Origin: Thermoplasmata archaeon
Lineage (GTDB): Archaea > Thermoplasmatota > E2 > DHVEG-1
Assembly (NCBI GenBank): GCA_003649845.1
Contig: QMTB01000013.1
Location: 1 to 16,895 of the forward strand
DNA length: 16,895 bases
Reading direction: 5' to 3'
Part shown: positions 7,861 to 15,376 of the stretch, one piece after another
Layout: the number at the start of each line of letters is the position of its first letter
Position numbering within the stretch: the stretch's first letter is position 1
Notes under the pieces: model-generated
What the model was told of the DNA's origin: nothing
What the model saw: the letters and a program-made list of their open reading frames with translations, nothing else
Databases searched by the model: none
Program-made: the position numbers and the translations under genes

Positions 7861-8295
7861 TCATTCACCTTTAATCTTCCTGACAACTCTTATATCATAT
7901 ATCTTAGTGGTATCATATTCACCTTGTTCATTTTTTTCTAGATACTTCACCATATCCCATACTGTAAGCAGTGCAATAGTTACCCCATGAAGTGCTTCCA
8001 TCTCTACACCAGTACGATAACTAGTTTTAACCTCACATCTACATGTAATCTCATATCCTTCAATGGAAAATTGTATATCTGCATACATTATAGGTAATGG
8101 ATGGCAATGGGGTATAACATTAGAAGTGTTTTTTATAGCTAGTAAAGCTGCTGTTTCAGCTGTTTTAAAAGGGTCTCCTTTCTTTATTTTATTATTCTCT
8201 ATAGCCTCTATTGTTTTCCTCTTAAGTTTTATCCTACCTTCTGCAATAGCAATCCTTTCTACTTCTCTCTTATCTTCTATATCAACCATTCCCAT
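7861..8295 (-). CDS. moaC: Cyclic pyranopterin monophosphate synthase MoaC
   Basis: A 144-residue MoaC, which with MoaA converts GTP to cyclic pyranopterin monophosphate by rearranging the 3',8-cyclo-GTP intermediate. The family signatures are present in order: VDI-x2-K near the N-terminus, NVIPHCHPLPI (59-69), TGVEMEALHGVTIALLTVWDM (95-115) and a C-terminal VVRKIKG. Length is typical for the archaeal form. It starts four bases after the moaA stop. There is no sign of fusion or loss of catalytic residues. Confidence 0.96.
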   Translation of the reverse strand: MGMVDIEDKREVERIAIAEGRIKLKRKTIEAIENNKIKKGDPFKTAETAALLAIKNTSNVIPHCHPLPIMYADIQFSIEGYEITCRCEVKTSYRTGVEMEALHGVTIALLTVWDMVKYLEKNEQGEYDTTKIYDIRVVRKIKGE

Positions 8296-8299
8296 TTTT

Positions 8300-9214
8300 C
8301 TATCTCCAATATGGAAATCTATTCATTATAGCTTTTTTAAATAATTTTATCAACTCTGCATCATCAACATTATTCCTCAAAGGTGTTAATATATCAACTA
8401 ATCCTCTATTATGCATTATACAAGGTTTAAGCATACCATCACTTGTAACTCTTATTCTATTACAGTTAGCGCAGAATCTACTATTATGCATAGGTTTTAC
8501 AATCTCAACCTCTCTAATGCTATCATTATAATTAATACTATAAATCCTTCTTCTATGTAACTTCCTCTCCCTAATATCCCTAGCTATAGAAGCTATCTTA
8601 TCCTCTATTTTATCAATAGCATAAACTTCTTTATTTCTGCCAATGTTAATGGCTTCTATTATCTGTGGTATAGCACCGGCATCCCATACAAATTTTATTG
8701 TATCAAAGATATCTTCAAAGGAATCTTGGAAGGCAACTATGTTAACTTTAACTGGATGTAAACCTATTTCAACTGATTTTTTAATAGCTTCTTTAACTTC
8801 ATCCACCATATCTATAGATGTAATTTCTTTGTATCTCTCTCTATCAATGGAATCCATACTTATATTTACTCTATTTAAACCAGCTTCCTTCAAATCCAAT
8901 GCTATATCGGAAAGTAGTGTACCATTTGTTGTCATTGAAACATCTCTCATATATCTTCTTCCAGCTCTGATAATATCAAGTACATCCTTTCTTAATAGAG
9001 GTTCTCCCCCTGTAAACTTTACATCTTTAATTCCAATGTCACTTGCAATCTTTAATATCCTCTCTATCTCTTCTGCGTCCATCTCTCTTTTACTCTCTAC
9101 CTGCCCTTCATTATGACAATAGATACATCTAAGATTACATCTCCCTGTAACTGATATCCTTATACTCTCTACAGGTCGATTATATCTATCTCTAATTGGT
9201 TGTACCATATTCAT
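8300..9214 (-). CDS. moaA: GTP 3',8-cyclase MoaA (radical SAM)
   Basis: A 304-residue radical SAM enzyme that makes 3',8-cyclo-GTP, the first step of pyranopterin cofactor synthesis. The SAM [4Fe-4S] motif C26-x3-C30-x2-C33 (CNLRCIYC) and the GGEP motif (69-72) are present. The second, GTP-binding cluster is C248-x2-C251-x13-C265 in FCANCNRIRVTSDG and LKPCIMH. The protein ends at NRFPYWR and lacks the bacterial GG tail, which fits the shorter archaeal enzymes. Its start overlaps the wtpC stop by 4 bases, joining uptake and synthesis genes in one message. Confidence 0.96.
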   Translation of the reverse strand: MNMVQPIRDRYNRPVESIRISVTGRCNLRCIYCHNEGQVESKREMDAEEIERILKIASDIGIKDVKFTGGEPLLRKDVLDIIRAGRRYMRDVSMTTNGTLLSDIALDLKEAGLNRVNISMDSIDRERYKEITSIDMVDEVKEAIKKSVEIGLHPVKVNIVAFQDSFEDIFDTIKFVWDAGAIPQIIEAINIGRNKEVYAIDKIEDKIASIARDIRERKLHRRRIYSINYNDSIREVEIVKPMHNSRFCANCNRIRVTSDGMLKPCIMHNRGLVDILTPLRNNVDDAELIKLFKKAIMNRFPYWR

Positions 9215-10257
9215 CTAAACAAGTTAACATTATGTGCCTTGAATACAAGCCACACTTTTTTTTCTAAAAAAAGATTCATCTCTCTCATCGCTTCATGGGT
9301 TATATTTACCATAAAAGGTATACCACAGTCTACTGTAGCTCTTATAACGTTTCCCATATCTATCATCTCCTTTATAACTCCAGGAATACAATTCCTTGCA
9401 CTACTCTTTATCTTTTTATCAGATATAATTATATCCTCTGGTCTTATAGTAGCGTATACATCTCCTTCTATCTGCATTGAGGAATAAAGTTCTATACCAT
9501 CTGTTTTAAACAATGTTAACCCATTTGTTCTCTTTGCTTCTCCTCTAAATAAATTTTCAACTCCAACAAATTCTGCAATAAATTTATTCTTAGGCTTCCT
9601 AAAAACCTCTTCTGTTTTCCCAATCTGCATTATACTACCATCTTTTATAACTGCTATTCTATCAGCGAGAAGTATAGCATCATTTCTAGAATGAGTAACA
9701 TGTATCATTGTGATATCTTCTTCTCTATTGATTTTCTTAAGATCCTTTATTATCCTCATCCTCAGCATCTCATCTAATGCACTCAATGGTTCATCTAATA
9801 AAAGTAGCTTAGGCTGTATAGCTAGAGCCCTTGCAATTGCAACCCTTTGTTGTTCCCCTCCACTTAGATTATAAGGATAACGATGTAATATATGAGATAT
9901 GGAAAGCATATCTGCAAGTTGTTTAACCCTCTCATCTATCTTCCTCTCATCCTCTTTAAGAACTCTAAGACCATACGCTATATTATCCAATACACTCATA
10001 TTTGGGAAAAGCATATAATCTTGGTATACAAATCCAATTTTTCTCTCATTTGGTGTAAGAGTAGTTATATCCTTTCCATCTATGAATAATCTACCATCAT
10101 CTACTTTATGGAAACCTGCTATTGTTTCAAGTAGAAGTGTTTTACCTGAACCAGTTGGACCTAATATAACAAAATACTCTCCTTTTCTAACATTAAAAGA
10201 AATATTTTTCAATGAAAAGGATCCCCATTTTTTTGATAAATTTTCAATCTTTATCAT
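9211..10257 (-). CDS. wtpC: Tungstate/molybdate ABC transporter ATP-binding protein
   Basis: A 348-residue ATPase of the WtpC/ModC type that powers oxyanion uptake. It has Walker A GPTGSGKT (33-40), Q-loop VYQD (Q79), signature LSGGEQQ (131-137), Walker B LLLLDEP (151-157) and H-loop VTHS (187-190). From about residue 235 a C-terminal TOBE/MOP-like domain follows, of the kind that in ModC proteins binds oxyanion and inhibits transport when the metal is plentiful. The gene starts inside wtpB (14-base overlap) and ends inside moaA, consistent with a translationally coupled operon. The choice of tungstate over molybdate rests on its WtpA-type partner and cannot be settled by sequence alone. Confidence 0.92.
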   Translation of the reverse strand: MIKIENLSKKWGSFSLKNISFNVRKGEYFVILGPTGSGKTLLLETIAGFHKVDDGRLFIDGKDITTLTPNERKIGFVYQDYMLFPNMSVLDNIAYGLRVLKEDERKIDERVKQLADMLSISHILHRYPYNLSGGEQQRVAIARALAIQPKLLLLDEPLSALDEMLRMRIIKDLKKINREEDITMIHVTHSRNDAILLADRIAVIKDGSIMQIGKTEEVFRKPKNKFIAEFVGVENLFRGEAKRTNGLTLFKTDGIELYSSMQIEGDVYATIRPEDIIISDKKIKSSARNCIPGVIKEMIDMGNVIRATVDCGIPFMVNITHEAMREMNLFLEKKVWLVFKAHNVNLFR

Positions 10258-11041
10258 ATGCCCTCCATCTCGATAGAATGATTCTCATAAAAACAAATAT
10301 TGTAACTGTGATAATGAGTAGAAGAGCAGCTATAGGCGCAGATGCAACAAGTCCCTGCTCAATATATTTGGAATAGATATATGTCGGAGCAACCATGGGG
10401 AAATATGCTATCACTATAACAGCTCCAAATTCACTTATAGCTCTAGCCCATGTCATTATAGAGCCAACTAGAAGATTTCTAATACTCAATGGAAGTGTAA
10501 TAGTCATTAAAACCTGTGTTCTCGTTGCACCTAGACTCATAGCAACGTTCTCCATCCTAGGATCAATAGATTCAAAACCTTCTCTTGCTTGGTTTATGAG
10601 AAATGGAGCTGAAACAAACATCATTGCAGCTACTATACCGAGAATTGAATCTGATATCCTCACTCCGATATTATCTAGTGGAGCACCGATAATACCGTTT
10701 CTACCAAAAACCATGAGTAATGCTACACCTGCTACAGTATGAGGTATAACTATTGGTAGATCAACTATACTTTCTATTATACTTTTTCCATAGAAATTTT
10801 TCCTAGCCATTATATATGCAAGGGGAACACCAAATATGAAACTTAGAAAAGTTGCTATTAATGCAGCTTCAAAACTTGTTAGTATAGCAGATATCGCATT
10901 TTTATCCATTGCAGCTTCAAATATCTTATCCACACCTACAGAGAATAATATATTCAGAATAGGAAGGAGTAACATTGTTATTAGTATAGCACCTGCTATT
11001 GAAGCAATTAATATAACCTTATCCACTTTATTCTGCATCAT
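10244..11041 (-). CDS. wtpB: Tungstate/molybdate ABC transporter permease
   Basis: A 265-residue binding-protein-dependent permease with about six membrane helices. The cytoplasmic EAA-type coupling loop is visible at about 163-184 (ENVAMSLGATRTQ then ITLPLS), which docks on the ATPase. Length and pattern match the WtpB/ModB permeases. Two tandem ATGs begin the gene (11041 and 11038). The first forms an ATGA overlap with the wtpA stop and is preferred for coupling. No periplasmic insertion or fused regulatory domain is seen. Confidence 0.92.
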   Translation of the reverse strand: MMQNKVDKVILIASIAGAILITMLLLPILNILFSVGVDKIFEAAMDKNAISAILTSFEAALIATFLSFIFGVPLAYIMARKNFYGKSIIESIVDLPIVIPHTVAGVALLMVFGRNGIIGAPLDNIGVRISDSILGIVAAMMFVSAPFLINQAREGFESIDPRMENVAMSLGATRTQVLMTITLPLSIRNLLVGSIMTWARAISEFGAVIVIAYFPMVAPTYIYSKYIEQGLVASAPIAALLLIITVTIFVFMRIILSRWRAYDKD

Positions 11042-12060
11042 TTTACATAGGGTTTAATAGAATCTGGTAGTAAATCTTTATGATCACATACCGCAGGCTG
11101 CAAAGGTTTCTGACCATTTTTGATTAAAATCTCTCTACCTTTCTCTCCGAGAAGTAATTCTATAAATTTTACAGCATAATCTTTATGTTCAGCGTTTTTT
11201 GGTATTGTTACACCATAAACTATTGGTTTCGCTGTTATATTTCTCCCATCACTCATCTCAATGGTAACCTTGTTATAATCATCTACTCTATCAGGATTTG
11301 ATAAATCTATAGCATCCTCTAGAGTTAGATATCTAACTCCCGAGATAGCATGTTGTTTTGCCACGCTTTCATATATAAAAAGATAATCTATTTCATTAGA
11401 TTCAAGAGCAGCCATGAGATCAACTTCCATTGGTCGTATCATTATCTTCTCATTTGATGTAAGACTGCTGCTATCAGGGATATATACTGTATAGCTATTA
11501 TTTGTATAGTTGTTTTTTATGGGAGTATTTTTTTCTACAAGATTATAAAATATCGTCTCATTATGATAATATATCGATGCAAGTTGTAATACCATCATTG
11601 TTCTATAACCACATGGATCTTTATTTGGATCAGAGAAACCAAATCTCACTCCATCTCTTCCAAGGATCGTATACCAATTATTTTCATTAATCTCCTTATG
11701 ATATCTACTTTCATTGGTATATGCTATAACAAGACTATTTGTAGCAAATTGTATACAATAATCTGAATAATCAGGTTCCATCATCTTTTCAATAAGTGTA
11801 TAATCAGCACTTGCAACTATATCCGCATATTTTCCAAGATCAGTGACTTTTTTAATTGTAGATACACTACCAGCGGCTTCTCTATAAACTTTTATTCCAT
11901 ATTCTTTTTCAAATTCTTTTGCAAGATCATCAAATGGGATAGAAAGACTACCTGCATGGAATATCTTTATAGATTTTTCTTCACTTCTATTGAGTACTAC
12001 AATTATGATAAGAATAGCAATAATAATGGTTGATAAAACTACTATAGATTTAGCTTTCAT
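11038..12060 (-). CDS. wtpA: Tungstate/molybdate-binding protein WtpA
   Basis: A 340-residue extracellular solute-binding protein of the WtpA/archaeal ModA class. Residues 7-23 are an N-terminal hydrophobic helix without a lipobox Cys, so it probably stays tethered as a signal anchor. The ligand region shows HAGSLS (35-40), AAGSVST (62-68), DPNKDPCGYR with D148, and IYES with E231. In the characterised archaeal homologues an Asp and a Glu at such positions complete octahedral coordination of tungstate or molybdate. That supports a WtpA rather than a bacterial ModA assignment. It is the first gene of the operon. A palindromic TATA-containing element lies 26-41 bases before the start. Confidence 0.93.
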   Translation of the reverse strand: MKAKSIVVLSTIIIAILIIIVVLNRSEEKSIKIFHAGSLSIPFDDLAKEFEKEYGIKVYREAAGSVSTIKKVTDLGKYADIVASADYTLIEKMMEPDYSDYCIQFATNSLVIAYTNESRYHKEINENNWYTILGRDGVRFGFSDPNKDPCGYRTMMVLQLASIYYHNETIFYNLVEKNTPIKNNYTNNSYTVYIPDSSSLTSNEKIMIRPMEVDLMAALESNEIDYLFIYESVAKQHAISGVRYLTLEDAIDLSNPDRVDDYNKVTIEMSDGRNITAKPIVYGVTIPKNAEHKDYAVKFIELLLGEKGREILIKNGQKPLQPAVCDHKDLLPDSIKPYVK

Positions 12061-12085
12061 AAGTCACGGTATTAATAGAGGGGGA

Positions 12086-12101
12086 TATAAAGATCTTTAT
12101 A
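12086..12101. promoter_or_regulatory. Perfect 16-bp palindrome in the Mo/W operon promoter
   Basis: TATAAAGATCTTTATA is identical on both strands. On the minus strand it supplies a TATA box about 27-40 bases before the wtpA ATG, putting the transcript start near 12072 with a very short leader. Because a TATA box is embedded in a symmetric site, it is a good candidate operator for a metal-oxyanion repressor. It does not resemble the bacterial ModE site closely, and no regulator gene is in the window. Confidence 0.5.
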
Positions 12102-12120
12102 GAAAGATGAAAAAAGGAAA

Positions 12121-12130
12121 ATATATAAAG
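12121..12130 (+). promoter_or_regulatory. TATA box of the MOSC gene
   Basis: ATATATAAAG, preceded by purine-rich AAAGGAAA (BRE-like), is centred about 27 bases before ATG 12153. That predicts a leaderless mRNA starting at the initiation codon. It lies only about 20 bases from the wtpA palindrome, so a protein bound there could affect both directions. Confidence 0.55.
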
Positions 12131-12152
12131 ATAGTAAAAACTTCTATTATCT

Positions 12153-12587
12153 ATGGAAGGTAAGATTTTATCAATCAATATAAGTGAAAAGAAGGGTGAT
12201 AAAAAATATCCCATAGAAGAGGCTAGGATAACGATGATGGGTGTCGAAGGAGATGCCCATGCTGGCAATTGGCACCGTCAAGTAAGTCTACTATCTGATG
12301 AAAGTATTAATAAGATTAGAAAGAAAGGTGTTGATATAAGATATGGTGATTTTGCAGAGAATCTAACAGTAAAAGGCTTGAATCTTTCAACTTTAGTTAT
12401 AGGAGATCGTTTAAAAATCGGCGAAGGGGTTATACTTGAGGTAACTCAGATAGGTAAAGAATGTCATGAAGATTGTGCAATAAAAAAACAGATTGGAAGA
12501 TGCATTATGCCTAATGAAGGAGTTTTTACTAAAGTAATCTTAGGTGGAAGAGTAAAAATTGGAGATAATATAGAGATAATAGAATAA
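12153..12587 (+). CDS. MOSC-domain protein, probably molybdenum/tungsten cofactor-linked
   Basis: A stand-alone 144-residue MOSC domain, the C-terminal fold of molybdenum cofactor sulfurases also found in YiiM-like and mARC-type proteins. The beta-barrel pattern and the GVEGDAHAG (30-38) and GDFAENLTVKGL (65-76) motifs are characteristic. A conserved Cys is present at 104 in QIGKECHEDC, with further Cys at 108 and 117; the MOSC Cys is thought to carry sulfur or ligate metal. No cysteine-desulfurase domain is fused. It diverges from the wtp-moa operon, so it probably handles cofactor or sulfur transfer in the same pathway. Exact reaction unknown. Confidence 0.9.
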   Translation: MEGKILSINISEKKGDKKYPIEEARITMMGVEGDAHAGNWHRQVSLLSDESINKIRKKGVDIRYGDFAENLTVKGLNLSTLVIGDRLKIGEGVILEVTQIGKECHEDCAIKKQIGRCIMPNEGVFTKVILGGRVKIGDNIEIIE

Positions 12588-12672
12588 CTGAGCCTGGTAA
12601 ACAATTTTTTTGGTTAAAATTCAACTGGAATTAATAGAAATTAAGTTTTTATATCTGAGGTAGGTAAAACTT

Positions 12673-12680
12673 TTTAGATA
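12673..12680 (+). promoter_or_regulatory. Possible TATA element of dphB
   Basis: TTTAGATA is centred about 27 bases before ATG 12704, and no Shine-Dalgarno is visible, so a leaderless message is likely. The match to a TATA consensus is weak. The rest of 12588-12672 is featureless AT-rich DNA. Confidence 0.25.
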
Positions 12681-12703
12681 AAGATTTTCTTCATAGTTTT
12701 TAA

Positions 12704-13501
12704 ATGGGTAGTTTAACATTTATTGGCCTAGGTTTATATGATGAGAAAGATATATCATTAAAAGCTTTAGAAGCTATTAGAAACTGTGATAAGGTTTATG
12801 CAGAGTTTTATACATCTAAACTCACCGGTACAACTGTAGGGGAGATAGAAAAGGTAATTGGTAGAAAGATAAATGTTTTATCTAGAGAGGAAACAGAGGA
12901 TGGAAGAATTATACTCGATGATGCATCTCATAAATCTGTTGTTTTTCTAACAGGTGGTGACCCATTAACTGCTACTACGCATCTCTCTCTAAGACTACAA
13001 GCTATAGAGAAAGGAATTAAAACACATGTTATACATGGCTCTAGTATTCTAACGGCTGTCCCTGGTTTACTAGGTTTACAGCATTATAAATTCGGTAGAA
13101 CTACTACTCTTGTATATCCTGAATCAAATTTTTTCCCTCTAAGCCCCTATGAGATAATAAAGGAGAATAGAGAACATGGATTACACACCCTTGTATTATT
13201 AGATATCCAAGACAATAGATTTATGACTATAAATGAGGGTATAGAGATACTACTTAAAATGGAGGGTAAGAAAGACGATGGATTATTTGATAAAGACAGT
13301 ATAATATGTGGTGTTGCACGTGCTGGTTCTCCTAATCCTACTGTTAAAGCAGGTAGAATTAGGGATCTAGAGGAATATGATTTTGGTCCTCCTCTTCATA
13401 CTATTGTTATACCAGGTGATATGCATTTCTTAGAAATTGAGGCGTTAGAAGTATTTGCGGATCTACCTGCTTCTATTAGTAAAAAATTACAAAAACTATA
13501 A
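12704..13501 (+). CDS. dphB: Diphthine synthase DphB
   Basis: A 265-residue SAM-dependent methyltransferase of the tetrapyrrole-methylase fold that methylates the modified histidine of elongation factor 2 during diphthamide synthesis, a pathway of archaea and eukaryotes. Motifs seen are the N-terminal LTFIGLGLYDEKDIS, YAEFYTSKL (32-40), FLTGGDPLTATTH (81-93), HGSSILTAVPGL (111-122) and the C-terminal GPPLHTIVIPG. Full length with no odd features. It is followed after 51 bases by the HerA-like gene on the same strand. The two may share a transcript, but no functional link is known to me. Confidence 0.96.
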   Translation: MGSLTFIGLGLYDEKDISLKALEAIRNCDKVYAEFYTSKLTGTTVGEIEKVIGRKINVLSREETEDGRIILDDASHKSVVFLTGGDPLTATTHLSLRLQAIEKGIKTHVIHGSSILTAVPGLLGLQHYKFGRTTTLVYPESNFFPLSPYEIIKENREHGLHTLVLLDIQDNRFMTINEGIEILLKMEGKKDDGLFDKDSIICGVARAGSPNPTVKAGRIRDLEEYDFGPPLHTIVIPGDMHFLEIEALEVFADLPASISKKLQKL

Positions 13502-13552
13502 TAACTAATGTTGCCATTATCCTGCTGATTATTTCTGGGAAAGGGGATATGG

Positions 13553-15376
13553 ATGCAGCGGGAAAGCGAAGTAGTTGGATACATCTATGGAGATGTTGGA
13601 TCAAATGAATTTAAATTTGCAGTACATGGAGAGAATATAAAAAAATTTGATTACATCTATGTTCCACATAAAGAGGGGGAGATGCTTGCACAGGTTATAG
13701 ATATAACTAGGCATTCTGATCTAAAATTTGAGGATGCAGCTGCATTGTTAAGTGGAGAGGAGAAACCTTTCATTAAAACTAGTATGTCAGCTTTTGCAGA
13801 GGTTATAGGTTATAGGGATAATAAGAATCTTCTTCAGTCACCTCGTACTCCATTTGATCCAGGTACTGAGATAATTAAAGCTGATGAAAACTTGATTAGA
13901 AGAGTTTTAGGTTTAAGTGATTCAAAAGAAAATGGAGCCTATATCGGTTTGTTGAAGGGGCATGATCTACCTGTTTATCTTAATATAGATACAATTGTTC
14001 AGAAACATGTTTGTATACTTGCTAAAACAGGTGGAGGTAAGAGTTATGCAACTGGTGTACTAGTAGAGGAACTCCTTAAGAAGAAGGTTCCAATGGTAAT
14101 TATTGATACCCATGGAGAATATGGTTCTCTCGCGGAACCTAATAATAGTAAGAAAGATGAGAAGAACATGGAGCGTTTCAATGTTAAAAGCAGATCTTAT
14201 GCTAATCAAATAGTTGAATATTCTCCAATTGGGAGTAAAGGTTCTATTAAACATCTTACATTGAATGGTGTTAATCTAACTGCTGGTGAGATATTAGAGC
14301 TTCTACCTAAACTATCTGGTCCACAGAAGGGTGTACTCTATCAAGCGATTAAAGAACTAAAGGAATATAAATCATATTATACACTTAGGGATATAATTGA
14401 TGCGGTAAAACGTAGTAAAAGTAACGCTAGATGGAATGTTATAGCATCTTTAGAGGCTTTAGATGCCATAGGTTTATTCTCAGAGGATGGAGGTACAAAC
14501 CCTGTAGATCTCGTTAAAAAAGGTAAATGCAGTATTATAAACATGAAGGGTGTACCTCCAGATGTTCAAGGTGTAGTTGTTGCCCGTCTCACTAAAGAAT
14601 TATTTGAATATAGAAAAGCAGGTAAGGTACCACCATTTTTATATATTGTAGAGGAGGCTCATAACTATTGTCCAGAGCGTGGATATGGGAATGCTATATC
14701 ATCTTCTATACTTAGAACAGTTGCCTCAGAAGGTAGAAAATTTGGTATGGGTTTATGTATAGTTAGTCAGAGACCAGCGAAGGTTGATAAAAATGTTATA
14801 TCTCAATGTAACACTAATATTATATTGAAGGTTACGAATCCAAATGATCTAAAAGCTGTTACTCAATCCGTTGAAGGTCTTACAACTAAAACAGCTGATG
14901 AGATACAGAGGTTACCTATAGGAGTAGCCTTAGTAGCTGGTGGTTCTCTTCAAATGCCAGTTATGGTAGAGATTCGAACTAGGGAAACTAAACACGGTGG
15001 TAGATCTGTACAAATCTCAAAAGAAGGTGAAAACCCAGATTATATACCACCTGCTAAACCAATTCATCAACCTAAACCAACTGCTAAGAAGGATACCGCT
15101 ACTGAGAAAGCTAAAAGAGTAGCTAGAGTAGCATATAGACTAGGATGGGTTCCAACGAGAGATCCAGATGAAGCGATACGTCTACTATCAGAGGAAGCAG
15201 AAAAAATGAATGAAAATGTATATAAATATCTTGATTCTCTAGCTAAAATCGGCGCAACAGTTTGTACTGAGGATAATCCAAATTGTATAAGATGTCCCTT
15301 GAATAAAAAATGTAAATACCGTATATCTCTTGCAAAAGGTATTAAAAAGAAGATATTGAGAAAACCTTTGATATGA
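13553..15376 (+). CDS. HerA-like hexameric ATPase/translocase with C-terminal iron-sulfur-loop-type Cys cluster
   Basis: A 607-residue P-loop ATPase of the HerA/FtsK superfamily. The N-terminal ~100 residues form a HAS-barrel. Walker A is AKTGGGKS (157-164), Walker B is YIVEEAH with E367/E368, a likely arginine finger lies in ASEGRKFG (R395), and SQRP is at 405-408. HerA proteins are DNA-translocating motors, often paired with the NurA nuclease in end resection, but no nurA, mre11 or rad50 is here, so this may be a paralogue with another job. After a Pro/Lys linker (about 495-515) and an alpha-helical segment, C571-x6-C578-x2-C581-x5-C587 matches exactly the spacing of the endonuclease III/MutY [4Fe-4S] loop. 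The start is ATG 13553, preceded by AAGGGG. An ATGA overlap ties it to the next gene. Confidence 0.9.
   Translation: MQRESEVVGYIYGDVGSNEFKFAVHGENIKKFDYIYVPHKEGEMLAQVIDITRHSDLKFEDAAALLSGEEKPFIKTSMSAFAEVIGYRDNKNLLQSPRTPFDPGTEIIKADENLIRRVLGLSDSKENGAYIGLLKGHDLPVYLNIDTIVQKHVCILAKTGGGKSYATGVLVEELLKKKVPMVIIDTHGEYGSLAEPNNSKKDEKNMERFNVKSRSYANQIVEYSPIGSKGSIKHLTLNGVNLTAGEILELLPKLSGPQKGVLYQAIKELKEYKSYYTLRDIIDAVKRSKSNARWNVIASLEALDAIGLFSEDGGTNPVDLVKKGKCSIINMKGVPPDVQGVVVARLTKELFEYRKAGKVPPFLYIVEEAHNYCPERGYGNAISSSILRTVASEGRKFGMGLCIVSQRPAKVDKNVISQCNTNIILKVTNPNDLKAVTQSVEGLTTKTADEIQRLPIGVALVAGGSLQMPVMVEIRTRETKHGGRSVQISKEGENPDYIPPAKPIHQPKPTAKKDTATEKAKRVARVAYRLGWVPTRDPDEAIRLLSEEAEKMNENVYKYLDSLAKIGATVCTEDNPNCIRCPLNKKCKYRISLAKGIKKKILRKPLI

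Noticed and set aside
8643..9116. A 157-codon plus-strand frame opposite moaA.
   Set aside because: Its translation is Ser/Ile-rich low-complexity sequence typical of the complement of AT-rich coding DNA, and it lies wholly inside the well-supported moaA gene.
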